Source: Mytilisepta virgata
Taxonomy: Eukaryota > Mollusca > Bivalvia > Mytilida > Mytilidae
DNA length: 64,000 nt
Reading direction: 5' to 3'
NCBI GenBank assembly: GCA_028015205.1
Contig: CM051516.1
Location: forward strand, 57,354,230-57,418,229
Positions 47,158 through 58,012 of this stretch are shown piece by piece. The notes under the pieces are model-generated. The model searched no databases. It was not told the DNA's origin and saw only the letters and a list, made by a program, of their open reading frames with translations. A program made the translations under genes and the position numbers. How positions within the stretch are numbered: the first letter of the stretch is position 1; each line of letters opens with the position of its first letter.

Positions 47158-48170
47158 AAGAGGCTCTCAAGAGCCTGTATCGCTCACCTGGATTTAACTT
47201 TTCACCTTGAGCAGGACTAAACATTTAAGTGCTGCAGTCAATTTGGCTGATTTTTCTATAGGGTTCTATGTTAAACTAAGTTCAGCTATAGTAGTCATCT
47301 TGGTTGACAGTCTATGTCAATGGAAACATCTCTAAAAGAGAACCATTTCAGTTTAGTTTAGTTTAGTTGTGGTTTAACGCCGTTTTCAGCACATTTCGCG
47401 GCGGCCAGTTTTTATTGGTGGAGGAAGCCAGAGTACCTGGAGAGAACCACCGACCTTCGGTAGGAAAATTGGCAATCCTTGTCAATTAAGATCGGAGTCG
47501 AACACACCCCGCCACAGGTGAGATTCGAACTCACAACCCCAGCGTTGACAGGCAAGTGATCATTAGTAGTCATGACGAACTACCTAGACCACTCGGCCAC
47601 CGAGGCCCCTGAACCATTTCAGAAGAAGGTTTCAGAAGAAAAGATCTTTAAAGGAAAGTTTATGCTGCATGCCGTCTTTAAAGGGCAAAAACTCCTATAA
47701 GAGGTCAATCAATTAATTTGGTCATGTTGACTAATTTGTAGATCTTACTTTGTTGAACATTTTTGCTGTTTACAGATTGTCTTTATCTATAATAATATTC
47801 AAGATAATAACCTAAAACTGCAAAATGTCCTTAAAATTAACAATTCAGGGGTAAAAACCCAACAAAGGGTTGACCGATTCGTCTGAAAATTTCATGACAT
47901 GTAGATCTTGACCTAATGAACATTTTTACCCTGTCAGTTTTGCTGTAAATGCTTTAGGTATGAGATACAAGACAAAAACTGCAGTTTACCCCTATGTTCT
48001 ATTTTTAGCAATGGCAGCCATGTTTAATTATGGATTAAAACCTCGGATAACATTTATAAACTAGATACCCTAAGGAACATTCACTTAAAGTTTTGAAGTA
48101 TTTGGCCCAGTGCAAGTTTCTGAGGAAGAAGATCCTTGAAATAGTTTATGATGACGAACGACGGAAGTAG
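47158..48170 (+). repeat. AAGAGGCTC-family copy 5, with a SINE inside
   Basis: Full 5' hairpin (AGGCTCTCAAGAGCCT). It is interrupted by the SINE at 47352-47610 and continues to GATGACGAACGACGG, where the 3' hairpin is lost. Confidence 0.7.
47352..47610 (-). mobile_element. tRNA-derived SINE with 12-bp target duplication
   Basis: On the minus strand it starts GGGGCCTCGGTGGCCGAGTG (tRNA Leu/Ser-like A box) and has the B box GAGTTCGAATCTCACC. A conserved-looking body (GGTTCTCTCCAGGTACTCTG, CTTCCTCCACC) follows, and it ends GTTAAACCACAACTAAACTA. GAACCATTTCAG flanks it on both sides (47340-47351, 47611-47622). It is inserted in AAGAGGCTC copy 5. Confidence 0.88.
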
Positions 48171-48389
48171 AAGGTTTAAAGTGAAGTTTGGTATTTAAGT
48201 CATTTTCTAATCACCTTTTTAGTCTGCATCAGTAAATCTGAAGTATAAATTTCGAACTAGTATCAAAATACTTCAAACAGACTCTTAGTCTTACAAAAAT
48301 CTATCAACTATGAAATATGTATATTATGTGCATGTTAGTCCATGCCCAACCATGATACCAAATATGAACAAAATTTTCCAGAAAAGTAA

Positions 48390-49420
48390 ATAAAAAATAA
48401 AGAGCTTTGCTAAGCGCAGCATAATACAACCACGACATGCTGTTTTGGCATATTTAACCCCCTGTATTCAAGAACTGTTGAAGATAGTAAAACTGTGTTG
48501 ACATACTACTGAAAGCCCTCATCAAGATGAATTAAAAGAAAAAAGCTTAATTGAAATTGGATGGAAAATAACAATTTTACGTTTCCTCCAAAACTTTGAC
48601 CCCTTGCATCTCAGAAACAATAAAAGATAGAAAAAATTGACATACTAAAGAAAGGTAAATAAAAAGAAAAAAGAATCCCATTAAAATTGGATGACATTGT
48701 TTTTAAATTTACATATCAAGGCACATTGCTTTTTTGGCAGTTTTAACCCATACATCTCAAAAAATGTAAAAGATAGAAGTCTGTGGTCATACTGCTAGGA
48801 ACACCCATCAAGACAAATTAAAAGAAAAAATCCCCATTAAAATTGGTTGAAAATAAAAATTTTAGACATCCTGCAAAATGCCATCCTCCCAAGTCAGGGT
48901 TTTGTATCCATGTTCGTTCCTACAAACCCCTGAACGATTTTCATTGGTACTTCTCAAGGTCAAAAGAGAATCCATTTGTATCATAGGTAGAATTTTCTAG
49001 GTCAATGTGTTTGACCCCCAACATATGAATGTGTGATGTCAGGGGTTTGTACATGTAGGAACGAACGTGGATACAAAACCCTGATTTGGGAGAATGGCAA
49101 AACGCCTAATCTTGGTCCCTTTAATCCGTTTTATCTCTGCAATGACAAAAGTAACACAAAAATGCCTAGAGTAACTTTTATTGTATTTCTTACGTCGAAC
49201 CATTTAAAAAAAATCATCAAAATCTGATAAGAAATGAAAAAGTTTCAAAAATTAAAATGTCTCCCTTTTTTTTGCCCCCCTATATCTCTAAAACGGTAAG
49301 TAATAGTAAAAAATTGATCCTATACTGGTTTTTTATTCTTATAAAACACAATAAACCAAAAATCATAAAAATCGGTTAAAACTTTAAAAAGTTACACCAA
49401 AATTATCAAAAAACTATTAA
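48390..49420 (+). repeat. Low-identity interspersed repeat with short tandem units
   Basis: Contains AAAGAGCTTTGCTAAGCGCA, CCCTCATCAAGATGAATTAA and TTTTATCTCTGCAATGACAA. Related text is at 850-1170, 31310-31560, 50100-50230 and 50930-51030. No ends can be defined. Confidence 0.5.
48882..49097. repeat. Foldback/MITE with about 50-bp inverted repeats
   Basis: Left arm CTCCCAAGTCAGGGTTTTGT plus ATCCATGTTCGTTCCTAC; right arm is the complement with few changes (49039-49093). The flanking repeat reads on smoothly across it (GCAAAATGCC..GGCAAAACGCC). Confidence 0.75.
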
Positions 49421-49424
49421 TGAC

Positions 49425-50095
49425 CCCCCTCAAAGTGAGAAGTCACTTCTCCTATTAGCTGCTTTTTGTGAAGTTTCGGTTGATTAGGGTGGTTTCGAAG
49501 GAAAAGATTTTTTTGGTAAAACAGCCAATCAGAAAACAAGAATTGTCTGTGACAGCCATGTTTGTTATTCAGCTGGAACAAAATGAGGGATAAAGGACCT
49601 TCCATACAGACACTTTCTGTCAAGTTTGGCTCTATCTGGCCCAGCAATTTAAAATTCTTAAATCAACCAAAGAATTGCCCATGGCAGCCATGTTTGTCCC
49701 CCTGATCTGGAGAAAATGAGGAAACTTTCCACAGATGCTTCCTGTCTAGTTTCGTTATATTTGGACAAGCAATTTCAGAGGAGGTTTTTTTATATCAGCC
49801 AATCAGAAACAATAACTACCCATGGTGGCCATATTTGTATTCCGATTTGGACGAAATGAGGAAAATTTATAAAGGACCTCCCATATATATATGCTTTCTG
49901 TCACATTTTGTTCCATTTGGCCCAGCAGTTTCAGAGAAGATTTTTGAAAACTCAGCTAATCAGAAACAACAATTGCCCATGGTGGCCATGTTTGTTGTCC
50001 AATTGGGACAAAATGAGCAATTTTATAAAGGACCTTACATAGATGCTTCCTGCCAAGTTTAATTCTATTTGGCCCCACGGTTCCAGAGAGAAGAC
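49425..50095 (+). repeat. Tandem GGCAGCCATGTTTGT-type repeat
   Basis: Four units of about 140-150 bp, each with CAATCAGAAA, CCATGGCAGCCATGTTTG or CCATGGTGGCCATGTTTG, AAAATGAG and GCAGTTTCAGAG. It resembles the interior of AAGAGGCTC copy 6 but has no ends. Confidence 0.6.
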
Positions 50096-50742
50096 TAACT
50101 TTTACTCCCTGTATCTCAGAATCAATAAAAGATAGAACAAAATTGTTGACATACGAATGAAAGCACAATAATGGCTAGTTTTAGCCCTTTTATCTCTGCA
50201 ACAACAAAAAGTTGTAACATTAATTCCTTTTTTCCCTTTGATCTTTTTATGGAATATATTCAAGAAAGCATGCAAGCATCAACTAGAACCTGTACAATAA
50301 AAACATAAATCAGGATATAATGCATAAACCCATCAGATGTTCATGTAATTTCAACTGAAAACAGACAACGCAATATGCAATAACTTAAATCTGATAATGC
50401 ATAGCAACACCCTAAAAATGAAATTTATATTTAAACAAACTTTTATTCAGAACAAATTATTACAATGTATGTATTAAATACAATACAATTTCCAATGTAT
50501 TTCAGTTATGTTTCAATTAAGTCTTGAAAAAATCAACATAACTTTTTTTTTTAAATTCCCTCCAAAGAAAACAAAAATTTTTCTTTTTTCCAATAGATCC
50601 GATCCGATCTCTACAAGATTGTAAAGTATGCGAAGTTACAAAATTTTGATAAAATCTTCCCTGTATAAAATATCGAGTAACAAAAATGACTAAATCGAGG
50701 TCCATGAGCTTTGCATGGTTGACGCAGTTATCTTCAATCATC

Positions 50743-50793
50743 TGATTGGTCAGACCGTAATTATGTGGGCAGACAATTATGGTCTGACCAATC
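50743..50793. repeat. Short hairpin
   Basis: GATTGGTCAGACCGTAATT and AATTATGGTCTGACCAATC pair almost perfectly around a 13-bp loop. Confidence 0.75.
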
Positions 50794-51149
50794 CATGTGT
50801 CAATTCCTGTTAAAAATCATTTATAGCACTGTGTGAGAAAATTTATTCCGCTAACTCGGAAAGTTGTGCTATAAATATAACCTGGGACTATTATAACCCA
50901 GATATAACTTAGTAACTAACACAAAAATGTGTCCCTTTTATCTCTGCAAATAACAAAAGTTACACAAAAATGCCTTAGTTGAGTAACTTTTATTTTATTT
51001 CTGCTGACTAACCATTTAAAAAAATCTTCAAAATCGGATATGAACTAGAGAAGTCCCGAAATGACGTCTATGTAAACAAACTAAGTAGCAACGACATTTT
51101 CTTGGGGTTTTTGTCTAAAATCATAGGAGAAACAGATTCTCCTTCAATT

Positions 51150-51290
51150 TTCCCGTGAGTTATGGAATTTCTCCACCCTCAATAGTTTAATTTTAGATTT
51201 TAACACGCTCGCAAAAGCTCGCGTGTTGAAAATCGAAAATTTAACTATCTCGGGTGGAGAAATTCCATTACTCCCTCGTACAAATGTACC
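51150..51290. repeat. Inverted-repeat element, copy at 51 kb
   Basis: ATGGAATTTCTCCACCC on the left and GGGTGGAGAAATTCCAT on the right, with AACACGCTCGC/GCTCGCGTGTT in the middle. A related copy with the same upstream text (CATTTTCTTGAGGTTTTTGT) lies at 34345-34560. Confidence 0.7.
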
Positions 51291-51574
51291 TGCTGAAGGC
51301 TGAAGGAGAATCTATAACTTTGTTATATATACAACTTTTGAAATGTAGAAAAACCAAGTCTGGATGATAATTAAACGTAAATCACACAAGTGGTTTCGAC
51401 ACTTACTTCTGTGCAATAGTATCCGACTGAAATAACGTTTGAGAGACGTTTTGTTCTCTTTTATACCGAGTTGATAAGTCATCGTTATATTTAGAAAGAG
51501 AAAGTAGATTTCACAATATTCTATGTCAACTCGTACCTTATCCAACTTGTACCCCATTTTTTACCAACTCGTAT

Positions 51575-52440
51575 CCTTAGTAAGTAAGTAAGTAAGTAGG
51601 TAATGTCTTTATTTAAAGAGGGTAACACAATTAGTATTAAAATACTTATCTTCCCTGAGGCCCTCAATTAAAATATAAATTAATAAAACCAACACAATAA
51701 ATTAATCTAACATTGATCCAAATTCTACAAACAAAGATCCACGCCATTACGACCATCTACATACATATATATAATCAATAAAATTGTTACATTTAATATA
51801 AACATTGAAAGAATAGAACATCTCGCCTTCCAATACTTTGACTATAATTTAACAAATTTAGAAATCTTCACGGAGCTTTAAGTAATCTGTATACTTTCTT
51901 TTGAAGGTTTATATATTTTTATTCAATTTTAGGTCTGTTGGTAAAGCTAGGAACTGTATATGTTAGTATTATATGATCCCTGGTAAAGCATTCCATAAAA
52001 TGATTCCAGAATAGTAAAAACTTTTCTTCATAAAATTTGTATTTGTACGAGGTACAAACAAGTTTCTTGTTATTCGTAAAGAATAAGTTGAAGCATTATT
52101 AGCAGTATTAAAGACATCACATAAATATTCTGGAGCAAGATTATTGACGCATTTAAACATTAAAACACCTTTGTCATAATCAACTCTTTCAAAAATAGTT
52201 GCCATCCAAGTTTTTTTTAATAGTATATTGGTAGGTATGTCTCTTTTTGCATTAAGTATAATTCTTGCAGCCCTTTTTGTAACTCGCGCAACTTTTCTAA
52301 ATTTGCTAAACTGGCCTGGCCCCATATTGTACAACAATAATCAAACAATGGTAAGATATAAGCATTATAGTACAAAATTAAACCTTCTGGTGGTGGTACA
52401 TGAACTCTGAGGATACCCGAGCTTTTCACAAAGAATAAAA
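51575..52440 (-). pseudogene. LINE ORF2 C-terminal fragment, frameshifted, minus strand
   Basis: Reads PPEGLILYYNAYILPLFDYC and TIWGQASLANLEKLRELQK, then after a frameshift near 52285 KRAARIILNAKRDIPTNILL, VLMFKCVNNLAPEYL and SFYYSGIILWNALPG. This is the same order (DYCCTIWG, RAARIIL, MFKC, LWNALP) as in jockey/CR1-type LINEs. The 3' end on this strand has AATAAA-like sequence and a (TTAC)n tail (51579-51600). It is 5' truncated and inactive. Confidence 0.8.
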
Positions 52441-54902
52441 ATGTTTATAATTATAATTGTTGACTTTTTTAGGAGGGAATACCCCCATTCCCCGGGCAAT
52501 GAGTAAAATCATTTATTGCGTCTCCTTATAGGCAACTATGATTAGAAATATATGTGGTTACAGGGTATGGTTTATGAGATTTGAACATTGCGTATTAAAA
52601 CGTGTTAAAGGGATAAACATGTTTTTCGGATTTTGAAATAATTAAAAAGTATTGATTTGAGGGGCGATTTGAAATCCAAAATCTAAAAATCATTTGGTGT
52701 GGCCTTATCTATATTCATAAAAAAAATCTAAACAGATTTATCCTTACATCCACTATCAAATATATACGCTAATGGATGGATGAGGTAGCAGCAAAGTAGT
52801 CCTTTCTTAGCATCCAGTTCGGTCAGGATCATGATCGGAAAACGACGAATAAAGTCATAAGCCTTTTGGAAGGGTAAGAATGTAGCACATACTAGACTAT
52901 CTTATAATAAAATCATTCCTAATAGTGAACGAAATTCGAATTTGGAGTTTTCATTTATAAACTTATAATAATTCTCAAAATCAACAATATAAGGCAGAAA
53001 CTGTATATGATAGTATTATATGATCCCTGTATAAGCTTAGGGTTTCTACGATTTGATCTTATTGTTTTTCTTTTCCTTGGTGATATGGTGTTTATCCTTC
53101 AACACTGAACTCATATTCAAATAATTCAACTGAATTTTATAAAGTTCCTAAGTATTGGGCCAATATATTCCTTGAAGCTAATCACACCAGTGTGTTAACC
53201 ACAACAGTTTAAATAAATGTACAGTTCCATTTTCAGACAAAGTTCAACTCGAACTATAAATAGAATGTTTTTTTAAGTTTAACTTTTAATAAAACCAAAT
53301 ATATGTTGTAGTTTATTACATATATTTATAAAAAAAAAACATATTTTTTAATACTTAACAATAAAAAAATTAACTTTATATAACATTCCTTAGTTATAGG
53401 CAGTACAGGTAAATATTATTTGCTCCTTCAGATGACCTCTTTATCCCTTGCCTAATTAGATGTTGTTTTAGTGCAGTAGTCGTTCAGGGAACACACCTTT
53501 TGAGTAACTTTACCAGTTAATTATACTTCAGGTAAGCTCTCTATACTATATAAACAAAACTATCCCAAAAGAAAAGTTTATTGTGATTGAAAATTCAAGA
53601 TTAAAAATGATTCTTTTTTCATTCATGTCTTTATTAACAAGGCAACGGGTGAATTACAATATTGTACCTGCTTGTTGGTTTTCCAAAAACAATGTATGAC
53701 GTAATTCATTTAATATTTAATAACAAGATTAAGTATTTTGTCATGGAACCGTGCTCATTGAGACTGACTTTTATCATAAATTTGCCTGCTTTCATTTAAC
53801 TTCTGGCTTGCAGGCTTCGATGTCAATTAATATCGGAGTGGAACATACCTAGCACTTACTATATAAAGGCTGCTAGGTATGTTCTGACAAAAGGGGCCGT
53901 TTTTTTCTCAAAAGGACTGTAAAGGGGTATACTTTTTTCTCTTTTCTACAAAGGGGTAATATCTGACTATCTGGAATAGCGTTATACATGTATGTCAAGA
54001 ACATCTGGAACGGGGTTATAATTTGAAGGAAACATGGAATTTCAGTCACAATCACATTTAAAACAGAAACTTATATGGGGAAAACAAACATGAGACAAAT
54101 AAGTTGAAGCAAAATCTGGATGTGAATGTGCTACATTTGGATTGCTGGTTGAAAAGGGGTATTATTTTAGACACAAGTTGCCTGTAATGGGGTATGTAAC
54201 ATGGTCAATTTTTTTCTGGAAAGGGGTCGGGGTTCAGATGTGCTGGAAGAACCCACCTGCCAACTGTTTGACAAGGTGCCCCCCCCGGACCTAGCCACAA
54301 GATCTTCAAATTATGCAAATGTGTTGACCTTCCGTGACAATAAATTCAATTTTCCTGCTAAAGATGTGCACATTAGACTTATGACTCATCAACTGTGTTC
54401 AAGGCCGAAAATCACGAAAACCAAAACAGTTATCCAAACCATGCAGGAGAAAATTTAAAAAAAAACGAAAAAAAGGTAAAGCTAAAACCATCTATGGACA
54501 GAGCTATAGGCGAGGGAGATACTCCTTTTATTTACTTTTTACAAAATTTAACATATTCAAAGTATCAATTACAGGTTTGTATCGAAACTAGCAACTGAGC
54601 TCTTGATTTCCTCGAGAGGAATCGACCTATTCATTGATACCAAATTTGCCACGTTACCTACACAATGTGAACATTTCGTTGATTTATGACTCCTGCATCA
54701 GTTGCCATCAAGGCCTAAATTTATAAAAACACAATTATCCAAACAATTGAAAAGCAAATCAAATTAAAAAATAATCAAACTGATCAAAGGTAAACTAAGG
54801 ACTAAAAAAAGCTATGTACTAGGAATATACTCCCGAGTTTTACAGGATTTTTAATCTGTGTGTTCTATACAAAATGTATATGTTGCCGGTACTTCTTAAT
54901 TC
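52441..54902. other. Intergenic DNA without supported features
   Basis: AT-rich. Around 53880-54250 the motif AAAGGGGTA recurs several times (AAAGGGGTATACTTTTTTCT), which may be a decayed repeat. No coding signal seen. Confidence 0.45.
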
Positions 54903-54915
54903 TCGAACCACTTTG

Positions 54916-55255
54916 GTCTCGTGCTAGCGTGCTCGCACCGAGTGCGGAAGGTCGCTGGTTCGATCCCCGACCGGGTCAAACCAAAGACATTAGAATTGGT
55001 ATTTGCTGCTTCTCCACCAAGCACGCGGCATGAAGGAGTAAGAGCAAAGACTGGTCGGCTCGGAGTCAGTATAATGTGTCGAAGTGAGGTGATATGTCTT
55101 CATGCGGACAGTTACCTCGTGAGTTACATGTATCACATTAGCGGGTCGGTCTAGTACAATGCAGGGATCATATTCATTATCATATCAACATGTTCTCGTT
55201 CTGATATGCACCTGGTTACCATTGGACGTTAAACAATAATTCATCCATCCATCCA
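54916..55255 (+). mobile_element. tRNA-derived SINE with (ATCC)n tail and 11-13-bp target duplication
   Basis: A-box-like TCTCGTGCTAGCGTGCTCGC and B box GGTTCGATCCCC, then about 220 bp of body and the LINE-type end GGACGTTAAACAATAATTCA followed by (TCCA)n. TCGAACCACTTTG occurs at 54903-54915 and again at 55256-55268. It lies about 100 bp before the cysteine-rich gene. Confidence 0.85.
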
Positions 55256-55350
55256 TCGAACCACTTTGATATTCACATATCAAGCAACTTGTATTCTAAA
55301 CTTACATGTGGTAGCTTAATTAAGGAGTCCATATATATGTATTCCATTTC

Positions 55351-55359
55351 AGAGGAAGA
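55351..55359 (+). promoter_or_regulatory. Probable 3' splice site and start context of the cysteine-rich gene
   Basis: CATTTCAG followed by AGGAAGA and ATG. It looks like the acceptor of a 5'-untranslated intron; the first exon is not identified, though the SINE at 54916-55255 would then lie inside the intron. Confidence 0.5.
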
Positions 55360-55674
55360 ATGTTATTGGTATATGTTAATGTTTTGGTTATAGCTGCATT
55401 TGTTCCAGCCTTTTATTGCCAGGGACCACCAAACACAGGATTTTGCTGTGAATATGCCTCCACCTGTGGAGATGGCAATAAATGTAGGCGTGGCTGCACT
55501 AGAGCATACAGTATTAACCAGTTCTTTTCCCAGTATCCTTCCAATACAACTGATACGTCTGGCTACTTTAGGGAGAATATTAAATGCAAGCCGGGTGAAT
55601 GTACTGAACGAAGTTATACACACACGCGCATGAGTAGTCCATGGCGTGAAACTAACTGTAACAGAATGAAATAG
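55360..55674 (+). CDS. Small secreted cysteine-rich protein, family not recognised
   Basis: 104 residues. Residues 1-20 are a hydrophobic signal peptide (MLLVYVNVLVIAAFVPAFYC) with cleavage likely just before Q21. The mature part has eight cysteines (C29, C30, C36, C42, C46, C76, C81, C100), one N-glycosylation sequon (N62-T-T) and many Ser/Thr/Arg. An even cysteine number suggests four disulphides. The spacing CC-x5-C-x5-C-x3-C-x29-C-x4-C-x18-C does not match a family I can name (not obviously a defensin, macin, mytilin or Kazal pattern). A splice acceptor (CATTTCAG) lies 8 bases before ATG, so a 5' untranslated exon probably precedes it. AATAAA follows 63 bases after the stop. A SINE ends about 100 bp upstream. 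Likely an extracellular or haemolymph peptide (inference). Confidence 0.7.
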   Translation: MLLVYVNVLVIAAFVPAFYCQGPPNTGFCCEYASTCGDGNKCRRGCTRAYSINQFFSQYPSNTTDTSGYFRENIKCKPGECTERSYTHTRMSSPWRETNCNRMK

Positions 55675-55736
55675 AAATATGTTTAATTTGATTCGTTTTG
55701 TCATAAGTACATGGTTCTTTCTTATAATCTAAAAAA

Positions 55737-55742
55737 AATAAA
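55737..55742 (+). terminator. Polyadenylation signal of the cysteine-rich gene
   Basis: AATAAA 63 bases after the TAG stop on the same strand, with a T-rich stretch following. Confidence 0.55.
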
Positions 55743-55744
55743 CC

Positions 55745-56934
55745 TTTTACATATAACTAATTCGTTGTATTTATACTGGTGAGAGGGATGTGGTTATTAT
55801 GCAACGGAGTGGTCAGATTTTTAAGGGGGGCTACTACCATAATTGATAGTGCATAGTTTAAAATACAATTGTAAATAATTAAAAAATAGTCCCATTTTCA
55901 ATATGCTGCAGATTCTCAGTGTTCAGTTGGATGTTTAATCCGTAAGTAGAGTTGTTACAAATATTCTCATATTTTGTCTGATACTGAGGGTATGCGTTTC
56001 CTTGTTACATATCGTGAACAGGGTCTGTTTTTGCAACGGTTATCAACAAAGATATGGTCAAGTAGTACTACCCAAGTTAAATTTATCGGCAAAGGAATTC
56101 CAAAGGTATAAAATTGTTGGAAAAGTCCGTAAATTCGAAATCCAAGAAAAGACAGTCATGAGAATGGAAGCGAACAACAACAAAAAAACACCACATGTAT
56201 AACTAATAGAATAAATAAAAAAAATGGAACAAAACAGCATTTAAAGTATTTCCTTGCTATTTCTTAAAAGATGACGACCAAAAGTTCACATTAGGTTGTA
56301 ACTAGGAGTTTTATTACACATTATTTAAGTACATATTATCAGGTTTTCTGCAAACGTATATCGTAAAATATCAGCCGCGAGACACAATGTGAAGCTTTTT
56401 CGGCGAGTGAGCATAGCGAACGAGCTAAAAAGCTTCATATTGTGTCGAGCGGCTTATATTTTACACTATTTGTTTGAAGAAAACTTGATGATAAATTTAT
56501 CGTATTGTTAACTAGCAATCTTAATGGAATTTCTTACTTTTCAATAGCCATCTGCCTATAACCGGATGTTTTCCTGATATATTCGGGTCAACGTTGGGTC
56601 AAACATTATGACGTAGCTGATGTATTCGGGTCAGCTCATATTAGGGTCGGGTCAACTCTTTACGACGTCACAGTGCCGAAATACGGGAAATTGTGAAGGC
56701 CTCAGCAGGTCGATATATATGCATGGGGAAATACGATAATTAAAAATATACTAAAGATCATAAGTTTTTGTTAAAGAAGTATGAACTATAACTTGCTCGA
56801 CCAATTAAATTGTTCGTTTCAAATCAAATAAAAATTATATCAACAGACTTATAAATTTAAAGATTATAAATTTTATCAACAAAGCTTTATCATGTGAGGG
56901 AACAAACAGTTAGTGCTATGAGCTCGTTTTGCCG
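55745..56934. other. Intergenic DNA between the cysteine-rich gene and the MITE
   Basis: The foldback at 56362-56465 is the only structure I can define. A 66-codon frame at 56002-56202 has no homology I recognise and no splice or polyA support. Confidence 0.4.
56362..56465. repeat. Foldback element with 38-bp arms
   Basis: Arm TAAAATATCAGCCGCGAGAC continuing ACAATGTGAAGCTTTTT pairs with AAAAAGCTTCATATTGTGTC continuing GAGCGGCTTATATTTTA. The 25-bp loop is CGAGTGAGCATAGCGAACGA-like. Confidence 0.8.
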
Positions 56935-57025
56935 GTTAACAACACTGTCAACAGTTATTTTGCTCCGACCTGGTTGTATGTTAACAACAGATATAGTGCA
57001 CCGACCTGGTTATCTGTTAACTTAA

Positions 57026-57820
57026 GGTAAGAGATACCTAAATCCGCTAAATTATGGATTTTCATGAAATTTTACATACAGCTAGAACATTTGAAACTGC
57101 ATCTAAATATCGGAAAAATTTTATATTTAGCTTTTATATTTCTTTCGTAAGGTTGATTTAAATTCATTGAAATAATGGATTTTTACTGTAGATTTCATAT
57201 AAAAACTGCCGAAAAAAATAATAATTTCACTTTAAATCGTCATTTCTCAAAAACTAACCCCTAGTATTTTCTATAAAAACGATATGTTATTGCTTTCACC
57301 TTTTTCGTTTTAATGATACTAAATAAACATAGGGTCACCAGCTTCGTCTTTGATGTGGAAATCATTTAACTATAGGTCCTGTCTGTAAAAACACTAAAAA
57401 TCTACATTTTTATCGCGACGTCGTGACGACGTTACGCTTGTTTTGGCTTTTTGACGCTTATTTTCACTCTACATAAAGTCATCAATCTAATATACTAAAA
57501 AAACGAATCTGGTGACCCCCAATAGATTTTATATCAATAAAAAGAGAATTTCAATGGCAATAATATATCATTTTTTTAAAAAATTCTAGGGACTGGATTT
57601 TGAGAAATCATAATTTAAAGTCTACATAGTTGACTTTTTGGAGCGATAACTATTCTATGTATTTACCCATCTGTTTGCCAAAACCTGAAACACCATATTT
57701 TGGGAAGTATTAAAGGGACCTACATTATTTTTTTGATATTCAGATGCAGTTCAACGTACTCTATTTGCATGCCAAATTTTATAAAAATCTGAAATATAGC
57801 CCAATTAGGTACCACCTACC
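57026..57820. mobile_element. TTAA-flanked MITE, 795 bp
   Basis: Ends GGTAAGAGATACC and GGTACCACCTACC are imperfect inverted repeats, flanked on each side by TTAA (57022-57025, 57821-57824). This is the piggyBac-type target signature. It has no transposase. It is inserted in a minisatellite-like stretch rich in GGTTAACAACAG. Confidence 0.75.
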
Positions 57821-57853
57821 TTAACATACATTGTACAGATAGTGCATCGAGTT

Positions 57854-58012
57854 GGTTGTCGGTTTACAACAGTTAGTGCTCCCTGATTTGGTTGTCGGTT
57901 AACAATAGTTACTGCTCCGAGATAGTTGTCGGTTAACAATAGTTAGTGCTCCGAGGTGGTTGTCGGTTAACAACAGTTAGTGCTCCGAGATGGTTGTCGG
58001 TTAACAACAACC
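57854..58012 (+). repeat. 34-bp minisatellite, five units
   Basis: Units of GGTTGTCGGTTAACAACAGT followed by TAGTGCTCCGAGAT start near 57854, 57890, 57924, 57958 and 57992. Diverged units precede the MITE at 56935-57018. Confidence 0.8.

Noticed and set aside
55363..55704. 113-codon minus-strand frame opposite the cysteine-rich gene
   Set aside because: Shadow of the plus-strand gene; no signal peptide, motif or splice support.
56002..56202. 66-codon plus-strand frame
   Set aside because: No signal peptide, domain, splice or polyA evidence.
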